Below, in pieces: positions 50,307 through 59,129 of a DNA stretch of 64,000 nucleotides. The first letter of the stretch is position 1. Every line of letters begins with the position of its first letter. The DNA comes from Candidatus Sumerlaeota bacterium. Lineage in GTDB: Bacteria; Sumerlaeota; Sumerlaeia; MWCT01; JAUWMI01. The translations under genes were made by a program, and so were the position numbers. The notes under the pieces were generated by a model. The model made no database searches and had not been told where the DNA came from. It was given only the letters and a program-made list of their open reading frames with translations. The DNA lies in NCBI GenBank assembly GCA_030613245.1, contig JAUWMI010000001.1, forward strand, positions 62,001-126,000, in the 5' to 3' direction.

Positions 50307-51398
50307 ATGCCCTGGATGGAAATTTACAGGATATCTGGCGACGAATCAAACCACAGATTAAGTCAGGCCAAGATACAAGAAATGGCAGACAATTACGATC
50401 CGGACTATAGGGAAGCGCCGCTGGTGATCGGTCATCCGAGAGACACCAAGGCGCCGGCCTGGGGCTGGGTCAAGAAGCTTGAAATCCGCGGGGACTCGAT
50501 CCTGGCCCTCGTGGATCAGATGCATGACAAGGTCAGAGAAATCATCAACAAGGGGCTCTACAAGAAGATCAGCATGGCTATTAATACCATAAAAGGCAAA
50601 GGGCTTTATCTCGCGCACGTGGGGCTGCTTGGCGCGGTACAGCCCGCAGTGGCCGGGATGGCCGAGATCGCGCTCAGTGCGGAGGACGGCCAGGAGATTA
50701 CGACCCGCGAGACGGATTCGTGGCCGCAGCCGCTTCTCGATTCATTGGAAGATCGCCGAAAGGCTTTCAACATACCGGCCCGGCAGCCGGTGCCGGGATT
50801 CAAATCCATTGAGGAAGGAGGTATCGAAATGGAGAAGGAGAAGATTCAAGCACTCGAGACGGAACTGACAGAGCTCAAGGCCAATCTGGCAGAAGCGACG
50901 ACGGAAGCGGAAGAGAAAGTCAAAGCGCTCCTGACGGAAAAAGAGCAGCTTCAAACGAAGCATGAGGAGCTCGAGCAGGAAGTGGTGCGCGAACGCGAGA
51001 CCGCCTGGGTCGAGACGCAGATCAAAGAGGGCAAGATCCTGCCGGCGTGGAAGGAAGCGGGCCTGGTGCAGTTCATGCTCTCGCTCGACGACCAGGAGAT
51101 CGTGACGAAATCCGCGGACGGGAAGACGCAAAAGGCCGGCCAGCGCAAGATGTTCAAGGGCCTGGTCGAGAGTCTGGCCGCGGTGATCGACTTCAAGGAA
51201 CTCGTCACGGCCGAGCGGGCGAAAGAGAAAAGCGCAGCCGCGGGATCCCAGCAGAAGGTCGAGGTCAAGAAAGGCGAAGTGACGGATCCCGATATGGAAG
51301 AGCTTGACAAAGAGGCGAAGACCTACATGGCAAAGCATCCGGACGTCACCTACGAAAAGGCGATCGACATCGTCAAGTCCGAAGTTCTGAAAGCCTGA
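50307..51398 (+). CDS. Mu I-like capsid maturation protease with scaffold domain
   Basis: 363 residues. Residues about 1-140 form the protease domain: DYREAPLVIGHP, then GLYKKISMAI and LAHVGLLGAVQPAVAGM, matching Mu gpI. A Gln/Glu/Lys-rich coiled coil (residues 175-240) follows, then a basic and acidic C-terminal part typical of a scaffold. The protease removes the scaffold during head assembly. An internal start at 50829 should yield the scaffold alone. Confidence 0.88.
   Translation: MPWMEIYRISGDESNHRLSQAKIQEMADNYDPDYREAPLVIGHPRDTKAPAWGWVKKLEIRGDSILALVDQMHDKVREIINKGLYKKISMAINTIKGKGLYLAHVGLLGAVQPAVAGMAEIALSAEDGQEITTRETDSWPQPLLDSLEDRRKAFNIPARQPVPGFKSIEEGGIEMEKEKIQALETELTELKANLAEATTEAEEKVKALLTEKEQLQTKHEELEQEVVRERETAWVETQIKEGKILPAWKEAGLVQFMLSLDDQEIVTKSADGKTQKAGQRKMFKGLVESLAAVIDFKELVTAERAKEKSAAAGSQQKVEVKKGEVTDPDMEELDKEAKTYMAKHPDVTYEKAIDIVKSEVLKA
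50829..51398 (+). CDS. Internal in-frame scaffold protein (Mu Z-like)
   Basis: ATG 50829 (Met175 of the protease frame) is preceded by a near-perfect ribosome site, GGAAGGAGG at 50813-50821. It gives a 189-residue coiled-coil protein identical to the C-terminus of the protease. Nested scaffold genes of this kind are known in lambda (Nu3 in C) and Mu (Z in I). The site is stronger than that of the full-length gene, so scaffold should be made in excess. Confidence 0.78.
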   Translation: MEKEKIQALETELTELKANLAEATTEAEEKVKALLTEKEQLQTKHEELEQEVVRERETAWVETQIKEGKILPAWKEAGLVQFMLSLDDQEIVTKSADGKTQKAGQRKMFKGLVESLAAVIDFKELVTAERAKEKSAAAGSQQKVEVKKGEVTDPDMEELDKEAKTYMAKHPDVTYEKAIDIVKSEVLKA

Positions 51399-51466
51399 TC
51401 TTTGTCCGCTCAATCAGAGACTCATGTATTGAATAAAATTCTCAGCATGAAAGGAGGATCGGAGAC

Positions 51467-51826
51467 ATGGCGGTATCAAGACCCTTACTAACGCTGCCGG
51501 TGACAGCATCGGCTGCGATCACGGCGAAGTACTTCGTAACCGGTGCCGGAGCGGTCTGCGGCGACGGAGCGAAGGCGATCGGCGTTTCGCAGTTTAATTG
51601 CGATGACACAAAGACCATCAGCGTGATCGCGCTGGGCACGGCGGTCGTCATCGCAGGTGCGGGGATAACTGCGGATGACGACGTAGCGTCCGACGCAGCC
51701 GGCAAGGCAGTGACTGCCGCAGCCGGTGACGTGATTCTCGGCCGTGCGCTCGAGACGGCGGCCGCAGCCGCCGACGAGATAGAAGTGCTCCTGACGAATG
51801 CAGGCGCAATAGTACCAGCAGCCTAA
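51467..51826 (+). CDS. Head decoration protein (DUF2190-like)
   Basis: 119 residues, rich in Ala, Thr, Val and Gly, ending in a run of Ala. The pattern LPVTASAAITAKYFVT ... GVSQFNCDDT ... IALGTAVVIAGAGIT is typical of small capsid cement proteins. AAGGAGG precedes the start. It lies between scaffold and major capsid genes, as expected. Confidence 0.78.
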   Translation: MAVSRPLLTLPVTASAAITAKYFVTGAGAVCGDGAKAIGVSQFNCDDTKTISVIALGTAVVIAGAGITADDDVASDAAGKAVTAAAGDVILGRALETAAAAADEIEVLLTNAGAIVPAA

Positions 51827-51906
51827 CAGGGGAAGAAGGCCGAACGGAATTGATTCGGGAATACCTTTGGCAACCACGCACACAATAACGAGAGGAGGTT
51901 AATCCA

Positions 51907-52833
51907 ATGGCAGGAAGACTTTCAGAACTCCGGATAGTTGATACCGTCCAGACGCAACTGTCATGGGGATTCATTCCCGCAACGTGGGTGGGAGCCGTTC
52001 TTTTCCCGATCATCACCGTTGTGCAGGAAGCGGGCAAGGTGCCCAAGTTCGGCACGGAGGCATTTCGACTCTACAACACGAAGAGGCCGCCGCGCGGGAC
52101 GCGGGCAAGAATCGATTTCGGAATCAGCTCGATCGATTACAGGTGCGAGGAGCGTTCGCTCGAATGCCCGCTCGATTTGCGCGAGATCGAAGAGGCCGCC
52201 GCCGTGTTCGATGCAAGAACGGCGGCGAGGGAAACAACGCAACTGGCAATTTTCACGGACGTCGAGAAGGAGCAGGCGGCACAAGCACGCCTTGCGACCA
52301 ACTACGCCACGGGCAACAAGATTACGCTGAGCGGGACGAGCCAGTGGAGCGACTTCACTACGCCCAGCCATCCCATTGCGGCCGTCCGCGTAGGCAAAGC
52401 CGCAATTCGCGGAAAGATCGGCGTTAATCCCAACGTGTTTTGCATGGGCGAGGACGTCTTCGTGAAGCTCCAGGACCATCCGGATATCATCGCAAGGATC
52501 CAGTACTCGCAGAAAGGCATCATTACGCCCGAGCTTCTGGCGGAGATTTTCGGGATCGAGAAAGTGGTGGTCGGCTCGGCGGCTTATGCCAGCGAGGCCG
52601 ACGTCTTCACGAGCATATGGGGAAAGGATGCGATGCTGGCGTATGTCGCGCCAGGGAAAAGAACTCTGGGAACTCCGACGTTCGGCTCCACGTTCCGCAA
52701 ACATGGCAGGCCGCGGGTATTCACGTATGGCGCGCCCAGGGAGAACAGCGAAATCGTGGTCGTGGAAGACAATCTCGACACGAAGGTCCTGAGCGACGTG
52801 GCAGGCTACCTGTTCACTGACGCCGTGGCGTAA
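51907..52833 (+). CDS. Major capsid protein
   Basis: 308 residues with a GAGGAGG ribosome site. It follows the protease/scaffold and decoration genes, the normal order. The chain has HK97-like features: an acidic N-arm region, a helix (LREIEEAAAVFDARTAARETTQLAIFTDVEKE is the longest; shown here as positions 90-122) and beta-rich C-terminus (IVVVEDNLDTKVLSDVAGYLF). It is of the gpE/gpT-like group found in B3-type phages. Confidence 0.88.
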   Translation: MAGRLSELRIVDTVQTQLSWGFIPATWVGAVLFPIITVVQEAGKVPKFGTEAFRLYNTKRPPRGTRARIDFGISSIDYRCEERSLECPLDLREIEEAAAVFDARTAARETTQLAIFTDVEKEQAAQARLATNYATGNKITLSGTSQWSDFTTPSHPIAAVRVGKAAIRGKIGVNPNVFCMGEDVFVKLQDHPDIIARIQYSQKGIITPELLAEIFGIEKVVVGSAAYASEADVFTSIWGKDAMLAYVAPGKRTLGTPTFGSTFRKHGRPRVFTYGAPRENSEIVVVEDNLDTKVLSDVAGYLFTDAVA

Positions 52834-52872
52834 GACTGAACGACGCCGAGATCCTGAAGGATTCACCCTGAA

Positions 52873-52953
52873 GACCCGCCTGCAGACCCGCCTGCCAAAG
52901 AACCTGTTCGGCAGGCAGGAGCCTTGCGGCGGGCAGGTTCATCCTGAAGGAGG
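52873..52953. repeat. GC-rich REP-like repeat plus recurring ribosome-site element
   Basis: From 52873 to 52937 the sequence has GACCCGCCTGC twice, then CCAAAGAACCTG, then GCAGGCAGGAGCCTTGCGG. These segments are shared with 36465-36518. It ends in TTCATCCTGAAGGAGG (52938-52953), identical to 37564-37579, which supplies the next gene's ribosome site. TTCACCCTGAAG precedes it at 52862. Confidence 0.6.
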
Positions 52954-52962
52954 TGAGCTGTT

Positions 52963-53151
52963 ATGCTCGAGGGAGTGCGAGTAAGGAAGAAGCTCACGGT
53001 GACCGTTGTCGGGATGGTCTGCGTGGGCGTTTGTCTGCTTCTGGACATCGAGCCGGCCGCGCTGACGAAGGCGATAGCCGGGTTTGGCGGCATCGTGGCG
53101 ACGTTCAATGTCGGCCAGGGCATCGCCGACATCGGCAAGGAAGGGAAGTAA
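52963..53151 (+). CDS. Small membrane phage protein
   Basis: 62 residues with two hydrophobic segments (VTVVGMVCVGVCLLL; IAGFGGIVATFNV). A strong ribosome site is present. It could be a holin or a virion-associated membrane protein; neither is proven. Confidence 0.6.
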   Translation: MLEGVRVRKKLTVTVVGMVCVGVCLLLDIEPAALTKAIAGFGGIVATFNVGQGIADIGKEGK

Positions 53152-53154
53152 TTC

Positions 53155-53586
53155 ATGGCATACTGCACGATTGACGACTTGAAGGCGGCGATGCCGGAGT
53201 CCGTTCTTATCCAGTTGACCGACGACGAGAAGACGGGTGCGGTGAACACTGCCAGGATCACGGCCGCGATCACGGCTGCGGAGTCGGAAACCGACGGCTA
53301 CTGCGAAGCGCGCTACACCGTGCCCTTCACTACCGCGCCGACTATCATAAAGAAGATGGCGGTGGATATCGCGCTATACAATCTGTTCGCTCGTAAAGGC
53401 GCGAGCATGGAGGGTACGCGGGGCGAATCGGTGAAGACGCGGTACGACAATGCGATTCGCTTTCTCACGGCGGTCTCCAAAGGCACGATCGCCATCGGCA
53501 CGCCGGAGGCGCCGTCGGCGCAGACGATGGACATCAAAACGCGCCCGAAGATCTTCGATACGGAAGACTTCGAGGATCGGTACTGA
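53155..53586 (+). CDS. Mu gp36-like head-completion protein (DUF1320)
   Basis: 143 residues. The N-terminal AYCTIDDLKAAMPESVLIQLTDD and the helical ITAAITAAESETDGYC followed by IALYNLFARKG match DUF1320. This family joins head and tail in Mu-like phages. The C-terminal MDIKTRPKIFDTEDFEDRY is also typical. Confidence 0.88.
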   Translation: MAYCTIDDLKAAMPESVLIQLTDDEKTGAVNTARITAAITAAESETDGYCEARYTVPFTTAPTIIKKMAVDIALYNLFARKGASMEGTRGESVKTRYDNAIRFLTAVSKGTIAIGTPEAPSAQTMDIKTRPKIFDTEDFEDRY

Positions 53587-53636
53587 GCATCAGTAGACAG
53601 TAGACGGTAGACACTAGACAGGGAGTACCGCAAACA

Positions 53637-54155
53637 ATGGCGGGTGTTGGGGCCAGGATCAATGCCGACGAGCTGAAGCAGGAGATCGCGCGGCTGCGAC
53701 ACGTCGGGCGCAATTTCCGGCCCGTGCTCAGGGATTTCGGCGAGCACATGATCACGAGCATCGCGCGGAATTTCGAGGAGCAAGGCCGGCCGGAATCATG
53801 GAAGCCGCTTGCGCCGGCGACGAAGATCGCACGATGGCGCAGACGCAACCGCGGGAAGAGCATGTATACCAAAGGCGCGCGCCAGCGGACCACAGTCAGG
53901 GCGTATCGCTTCATGACCGGCATGAAGATTCTGCAGGATACCGCGCAGCTCAAGCGTTCGATTCATCGCCGCGTTGTCGGCAACGTACTCGAGATTGGCT
54001 CCGGACTCGTCTACGCGCGGATCCAGCAGAAAGGCGGCCAGGCGGGCCGAGGACGCCGCATCAGGATCCCCGCGCGGCCTTACATTCTCTTCCAGGATGA
54101 AGACGAGCGCGAATTCCTCGACATGGTCGAGGACCATATCTTCAGAGGAAGGTAG
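53637..54155 (+). CDS. Mu G-like virion morphogenesis protein
   Basis: 172 residues. The family motif RPESWKPLAPATKIARWRRR with a later LEIGSGLVYARIQQKGG and RPYILFQDEDEREFL matches the phage virion morphogenesis family (gpG). It acts in tail or head-tail joining. Preceded by an AGTAGAC heptamer repeat (53589-53623) with GGGAG as ribosome site. Confidence 0.88.
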   Translation: MAGVGARINADELKQEIARLRHVGRNFRPVLRDFGEHMITSIARNFEEQGRPESWKPLAPATKIARWRRRNRGKSMYTKGARQRTTVRAYRFMTGMKILQDTAQLKRSIHRRVVGNVLEIGSGLVYARIQQKGGQAGRGRRIRIPARPYILFQDEDEREFLDMVEDHIFRGR

Positions 54156-54161
54156 GACGGG

Positions 54162-54662
54162 ATGCCTTACGTGCACCTCACGGAGATCGAACTGGCGATC
54201 GAAGCGGAGCTCGATTCGCTCAAGGTTGAGAACGGCGGATACCTCAAGCAGCTTGAGAGCATCTCGACCAGGCCGGACGAGGAACTTGCGGCGGGCGAAT
54301 TGATCCTCTCGTATCCGGCAATCCTCATTAATTTCGACGGCAGCCCGATAGACAGGGCGGGGAATTCGCCGCATTACGACATGGGCCTCGAGTTCACTCT
54401 CTTTCTGCTCGATGCGAGCCTGCGTGGTGATAAGGAGCGGCGCCATGGCTCAGGCGTGGCGGGCGAACCGCCCGGGCTTTTCAAGATGCTCGAGGACGTG
54501 CTCGGACTGCTGGATGAAAAAATGTTGGTCAATCCTATCCTGATAGTGGGACGCGGGCCTATTAGATTTCACGGCAGGATTGAAATGCTTACGGGGATGA
54601 TGGGAGCGGTCGGAATGTCCGTCTCCTTCGTCGTTCCCGATCGATATCCATTTTCAGACTAA
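54162..54662 (+). CDS. Gp37-like tail-terminator protein (DUF1834)
   Basis: 166 residues. LTEIELAIEAELDSL at the start and YPAILINFDGSPIDR in the middle follow the gp37/DUF1834 pattern, a tail-end joining protein. Order (gp36, G, gp37) is as in Mu. Confidence 0.72.
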   Translation: MPYVHLTEIELAIEAELDSLKVENGGYLKQLESISTRPDEELAAGELILSYPAILINFDGSPIDRAGNSPHYDMGLEFTLFLLDASLRGDKERRHGSGVAGEPPGLFKMLEDVLGLLDEKMLVNPILIVGRGPIRFHGRIEMLTGMMGAVGMSVSFVVPDRYPFSD

Positions 54663-54682
54663 ACGAAAGGAGGATAGAAGAT

Positions 54683-55510
54683 ATGGCAGACAGAACGCAA
54701 ATCATCCACTCTCCGGTTGACCTGATCCTCGACAGCACGCCACTCGGGCATGCGAAAGCGGGATGCAAAGTTGACTGGATAATGGACAACATTGAAGTTA
54801 CATCCCACATCAGCCGAAAGATGCCTGTCGGGATAAACCAGGGAGTACCGTTCCCGGTCGTGACGTTCGACGAGATTGAAATCAATGAGGTCAACCTTGC
54901 GAGGCTGTTTCCGAACGCATCGGTATCGGGTGGCGAGGTCTATTTCGACAAGGACGATGCGAACAAAGCGGTCGCCCCACTCGGCACGGTGCGCATACAT
55001 CCTCGCAGTGAGGGTGCAAGCACAGCCAAGGATCTTTTCATCTACGATGCCCTTCCGGCATGCGTGGATTACAGCATGTTGGATCCGGGTGACGAAACAG
55101 GGCGCTGGCTGTTCACACTCGTGTTGAAACCGAGATGGAACGACGCAGGCGACAAGATGTGGTCATGGGGTACTACGTCCGACGTAACTACGCCGACGGT
55201 TGACACCATATCCCCGACAGACGACGAAACAGGCGTGGCGGTTACTACGAATGTGGTCATCACGTTCCTCGAGGCGATGCGCGCGGGCGACGTCACGGAC
55301 AAGGACAACGTGGTACTGATCAAGGAAGCTGATGAAACCGAAGCGCCCGTCACTCTTTCCTACAACGGAGCGAACTACCAGCTCACGATCGATCCCGTAT
55401 CCGATCTAACGGCTGCCAATAAATACTGCGTGATGGTCAACAAGCGCGTCAGGGATCTCGCGGGCAACGAAATGGCCGCGCACTTCTACAGCGGATTCGA
55501 AACTGCATAG
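54683..55510 (+). CDS. Major tail tube protein with C-terminal Ig-like domain
   Basis: 275 residues with a ribosome site AAAGGAGGATAG. Residues 1-165 are a tail-tube-like beta domain. The C-terminal 95 residues (TPTVDTISPTDDETGVAV ... YCVMVNKRVRDLAG) match a Big_5/SbsA-type Ig-like domain. Ig modules on tail tubes are known in siphophages and may bind host surface sugars. No sheath gene follows, so the tail is probably non-contractile. Confidence 0.78.
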   Translation: MADRTQIIHSPVDLILDSTPLGHAKAGCKVDWIMDNIEVTSHISRKMPVGINQGVPFPVVTFDEIEINEVNLARLFPNASVSGGEVYFDKDDANKAVAPLGTVRIHPRSEGASTAKDLFIYDALPACVDYSMLDPGDETGRWLFTLVLKPRWNDAGDKMWSWGTTSDVTTPTVDTISPTDDETGVAVTTNVVITFLEAMRAGDVTDKDNVVLIKEADETEAPVTLSYNGANYQLTIDPVSDLTAANKYCVMVNKRVRDLAGNEMAAHFYSGFETA

Positions 55511-55524
55511 AGAGAGGAGTGGCT

Positions 55525-55923
55525 ATGGCGTTCAGAATCATTGACGGGGATGCGTTCCTCGAGAAGAAGGACATCGGGTTGCGCGTGAAGATCAATGGCA
55601 AGCTCTATCCATTGCTGAATGTGAACGTGCTTGGAGAGTTCATCGCATACACGCAGAAGATAAGAGGTGGCGACCTGCAGGAATCCGAAATGGGCGATGC
55701 ACTGGATAAGCCGTACCAGATTCTTCACGAGATGGTGCCTGATTGTCCCATGGGCGAGCTGCGGCGCTTCTCGACTCAGAAGGCAATCGCGCTTGCAGGA
55801 CATCTTATCGGAATTCTTCACGCTGAAGCGATGGAACTGGGGGCAAAATTGCCCGGGCGGTTGGGTGGGACGAAAGACGGAAGCGAGAAGGAAGAAGCAA
55901 GCGTGGCGGAGAAAAAGACGTAG
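55525..55923 (+). CDS. Tail assembly chaperone, upstream frame (lambda G-like)
   Basis: 132 residues from ATG 55525 (GAGGAG upstream; GTG 55519 is unlikely). It lies exactly between the tube and tape measure genes. The C-terminus is charged and ends EKEEASVAEKKT. A Lys-Lys AAA AAG sequence at 55912-55917 lies two codons before the stop, the place where -1 slippage would join it to the next frame. Confidence 0.75.
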   Translation: MAFRIIDGDAFLEKKDIGLRVKINGKLYPLLNVNVLGEFIAYTQKIRGGDLQESEMGDALDKPYQILHEMVPDCPMGELRRFSTQKAIALAGHLIGILHAEAMELGAKLPGRLGGTKDGSEKEEASVAEKKT

Positions 55924-56276
55924 CCGAGCAGCCGACGACGTGGCCGCAGCTCGTAACGGAATTCTGCGATCTCAGCGGCTGGACTGACGAGCACGTGCTG
56001 CGAATGCCAACGCTGCGCTTCTTCGTTATGCTCGAGGAATGGCGCAAGCAGAGGCGTCATCGCGACATGTTCAGTTACATGCTCATGCAGGCGACACGCA
56101 ACCGTCGTTTCAAGGAGGATTTTTACGGTCGCCTGATGAAGTTTCTCGCGACTGGCGAGGCGCCGGAGGTTCGTGAACCGGCGGATCCTGTGGCATTCGC
56201 TACTGCTTTGAAAAGGGGAATGGAGACTCTGAAGCGGAGGGAAGGGTATGCCAAAAGATTCTTCGGGAAAAACTGA
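55525..56276 (+). CDS. Predicted -1 frameshift fusion of the tail chaperones (GT-like)
   Basis: The -1 frame is open from before 55900 to 56276. After slipping at AAA AAG (55912-55917) it reads DVAEQPTTWPQLVTEFC, DLSGWTDEHVLRMPTLRFF and continues to the C-terminus. The frame on its own has only a GTG at 55995 with no ribosome site and would lose this conserved-looking start. Long-tailed phages commonly make such a fusion from overlapping frames before the tape measure gene. Confidence 0.72.
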
Positions 56277-56613
56277 AACTGATCGGCCGCATATCGGAAG
56301 CATTGGGCCTGACGGCAACCTGCGTTACGTATTGGAATGCACGAACTGCCACATATCTTTCAAGCCCGAACTCAAGCAGCACGAGCTGGGCGACGTCGAA
56401 GGCGACAAAGCGATTGTCAAGCATTTCATCGTCTGCACACACTGCGAGACGGAATACGTAGTGCATTACATATCCAACCATGTGCGGGATCTGCAAGCAA
56501 AACTCCAGAGCACAAGAAAACAGTCAGATCATGCCGCGTTTAAAGAGGCTTTAGACGCTCTTCAAATGCGGATGAAAGACTGCGGATATCCAGTCAATGC
56601 ATTTTTTAAATGA
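56248..56613 (+). CDS. Zinc-ribbon phage protein
   Basis: 121 residues. CTNC (near residue 31) and CTHC (near residue 64) form a zinc ribbon, followed by a coiled-coil (LQAKLQSTRKQ). It overlaps the chaperone frame by 29 bases. CTNCH resembles a haem motif but there is no signal peptide, so haem is very unlikely. Possibly a small tail assembly protein. Confidence 0.65.
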   Translation: MPKDSSGKTETDRPHIGSIGPDGNLRYVLECTNCHISFKPELKQHELGDVEGDKAIVKHFIVCTHCETEYVVHYISNHVRDLQAKLQSTRKQSDHAAFKEALDALQMRMKDCGYPVNAFFK

Positions 56614-56672
56614 TCACCACCAAGGCTTCAGCCTGAAGGCTGTCAGTCTGAAGGCACAAAGACACAAAGAAC

Positions 56673-59129
56673 ATGGCTGAGAGAAAAGTAAAAATCGTAG
56701 CGATCATCGACGCCGAGGGCGGCGATTACGAAAAGATGCTCACGTCGGTCCAGGGGAAGACCACGCTTTTCGGCAACGTGGTACAGGGCATTTTCCAGGG
56801 CATAGGGCAGGCGATCTACCGGCATTTCGTCGGCGGCCTGGTCGATGCCGGGAAGAAGATGGTCGCCATGATCGGCGACTCGATCGGGAAGACCGCGGAT
56901 CTCGAGTATGCCCTGGCCGAAGTTGCCACGCTTGGCGTCAAGGACATGGAGAAGATGCGCCGCGGCGTGCTCGATCTTTCCTATGCGATCGGCGAGGATG
57001 CCGTCAAGGGAACGAAGGCGCTCTACCAGGCGATCTCCGCCGGCGTGCCCGAAGAGAACGTCCTGACGTTCATCGAGACCGCAAGCAAAGGCGCCATCGC
57101 CGGGCTCACCGAAACAGCAGTAATGGTCAATGCTCTGACCACTGTAATCGCAGCCTATAATCTTGGGTGGGAAGAAGCGGCACGGGTATCCGATCTTCTC
57201 TTCACGACGGTAAAGTACGGCAAAACGGAGATGTCGATACTTGCACCCGTTATTGGCCGCGTTGCCGCATTGGCGAAGCAGGCGGGTATGTCGCTCGAGG
57301 AGATGTTTGCCTGGCTGGCGAAGAGCACATTATTAGTAAGGACCGAAGAAGCGGTTACAGGACTTCGAACGGCTTTGCAGGCGTTTATCAAGCCAACAGG
57401 CGAGTCGGTCAAAGTATTGAAAGAGCTTGATCTCACATGGGAACAGATGCAGAAGACCGTTGCCGACGAAGGGATTGCCAAGTTTCTTTCCAGACTCAGT
57501 AAAGATCAGCTGCCGAGATTCCTCGGTAGCATAGAAGCCATTGTTGGGACATTAGCAGTAATTGGAGGTGATCCAGGCGCACGGGAATTTTTAAAATTTC
57601 TCGAGGAATTCGGAAAGTCGGCGGGCGCGACGGGGACTGCGTTCGGCATAATGGTCGAGCAATTCAATTTTCAATGGGATCTGCTCAAGCGGAGGGTTAA
57701 AACCGCAAAGACCGAAATCGCCGGGCCGTTCATGGAGATCGGAAAGGAGATCGTCAAGTCGGTCAATGAATGGCTGGATATGCCGGGCCCGGACGGCCGC
57801 ACGCCGATACAGGCGTTCAGCCAATGGGCTGACCGGGCGAGAAACCGGGTCATCGAGGATCTTGACCTGGTCCGCAAAGGCGAGAAGACATGGGGCGAGA
57901 TAATTTCCGGCTGGATCGACGAGTCGACGCCGGCAATCGCCGAAGCGATACAGGCGTTCACGGAGTCGGATCTTTGGGCTGAATTCAATAAGTCGGTCCG
58001 GAGCGAGTGGGAAAAAGCAAGGCCCTCGGTATTGGCCTTTGCCGAAACCGTCGGCATAGAGATCATGAAGGGCATTGCAAAAGGTATCGCAGGCGCGGTA
58101 ACTTTTGTATGCGAGGCAATTGTGAATACTATCGAGAGTGCCTTGCGGGATGCCTTAAGCTATGTGACTGGCGGATATCCTGCAGGGGCAGGGGCGACGG
58201 GAGGAGGCATCGCAGAGTCTATCATCACCCCATACCTCCAGGGTGCGCCTGGCATACCCAGCGTCAGGGCTCCATCATGGATGGGGGAATACACGACACT
58301 GCCCATACCTGCTGAAGCGGCTAAGGAGGTCGCGGCAGGACTCGAAGAGGCAGTCAAGGCAGGAGAGAATTATATTAAGATCGGCGGGGAGATCGTAACA
58401 CTTGAGAGCATGGGCTTGGATGATGCAGCCGAGTCAGCTGCCAAAATGGCCAAAGAGCTGGACGACCTTGGCGGAACCCAAGAGGGGTATTACAAAATTG
58501 TATTCCAGGGCGTCGAAACAGTCGGGAAGCTTAACGAGGCAATCAGCGCAATCGACACCGAACCGATACAGAAGGCCGTTGAAGAGACTCTTACAGAAAC
58601 CACCAGGGCTGTAGAAGATTTTACAGGCTCGACCCTCTGGGCCAGTTTCGAGGCTTCCCTGATCAGCGGATGGCAAATGATAAAGCCGTCTATTCTGGGA
58701 TCTGCAGAAGGGACAGGAAGAGAAATTGTAGATGCAATCGCGGAAGGCATATCAAGGAGTGCCGGGATACTAACAAGTGCCATTAACGCGATTATTAGCT
58801 CTGCTATGGCGACGGCTTCGGCCAGCTCGTATAGGGCGACAACTTCGACGGAGAATGTCATAGGAGAATATGTTACCGAAGGACCTGGTGCATCGCCATG
58901 GGTATCGGACGAAGATTTTGACGATTGGTATTGGTGGCAATACGGAGAAGAGTGGGGGGAGAAGGCAGGGGCGAAGGGAGCAGGGCGGCAGCAAGCCGTT
59001 GGCGGGAATGTAACCTTTCATATCTATGATGCACGGGATGCGGATGCGGTTGCTGATAAAGTTGCGCGGAAAATCAAAGAGCTCGAGCGACTCGGCAAAT
59101 TCAGCCTCTCACCGGAGCTATCACGATGA
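56673..59129 (+). CDS. Tail tape measure protein
   Basis: 818 residues, the longest gene after the chaperones, as usual. Hydrophobic and helical stretches occur throughout. The N-terminal third (GLVDAGKKMVAMIGDSI; AVKGTKALYQAISAGVPEENV; TAVMVNALTTVIAAYNL) matches the phage minor tail/TP901 family. Length sets tail length, and the protein is injected with the DNA. Base composition shifts within the gene. The start follows an ACAAAGACACAAAG heptamer repeat. Confidence 0.88.
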   Translation: MAERKVKIVAIIDAEGGDYEKMLTSVQGKTTLFGNVVQGIFQGIGQAIYRHFVGGLVDAGKKMVAMIGDSIGKTADLEYALAEVATLGVKDMEKMRRGVLDLSYAIGEDAVKGTKALYQAISAGVPEENVLTFIETASKGAIAGLTETAVMVNALTTVIAAYNLGWEEAARVSDLLFTTVKYGKTEMSILAPVIGRVAALAKQAGMSLEEMFAWLAKSTLLVRTEEAVTGLRTALQAFIKPTGESVKVLKELDLTWEQMQKTVADEGIAKFLSRLSKDQLPRFLGSIEAIVGTLAVIGGDPGAREFLKFLEEFGKSAGATGTAFGIMVEQFNFQWDLLKRRVKTAKTEIAGPFMEIGKEIVKSVNEWLDMPGPDGRTPIQAFSQWADRARNRVIEDLDLVRKGEKTWGEIISGWIDESTPAIAEAIQAFTESDLWAEFNKSVRSEWEKARPSVLAFAETVGIEIMKGIAKGIAGAVTFVCEAIVNTIESALRDALSYVTGGYPAGAGATGGGIAESIITPYLQGAPGIPSVRAPSWMGEYTTLPIPAEAAKEVAAGLEEAVKAGENYIKIGGEIVTLESMGLDDAAESAAKMAKELDDLGGTQEGYYKIVFQGVETVGKLNEAISAIDTEPIQKAVEETLTETTRAVEDFTGSTLWASFEASLISGWQMIKPSILGSAEGTGREIVDAIAEGISRSAGILTSAINAIISSAMATASASSYRATTSTENVIGEYVTEGPGASPWVSDEDFDDWYWWQYGEEWGEKAGAKGAGRQQAVGGNVTFHIYDARDADAVADKVARKIKELERLGKFSLSPELSR

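Noticed and set aside
51961-52866. 301-codon open frame on the minus strand across the major capsid gene
   Set aside because: It is antisense to a gene with clear order and ribosome site. Its sequence is Arg/His-rich without any family pattern, as expected of a shadow frame in GC-rich DNA.
56335-56349. CTNCH in the phage zinc protein as a haem motif
   Set aside because: The protein has no signal peptide and a second CXXC (CTHC) at zinc-ribbon distance; c-type haem attachment needs export.
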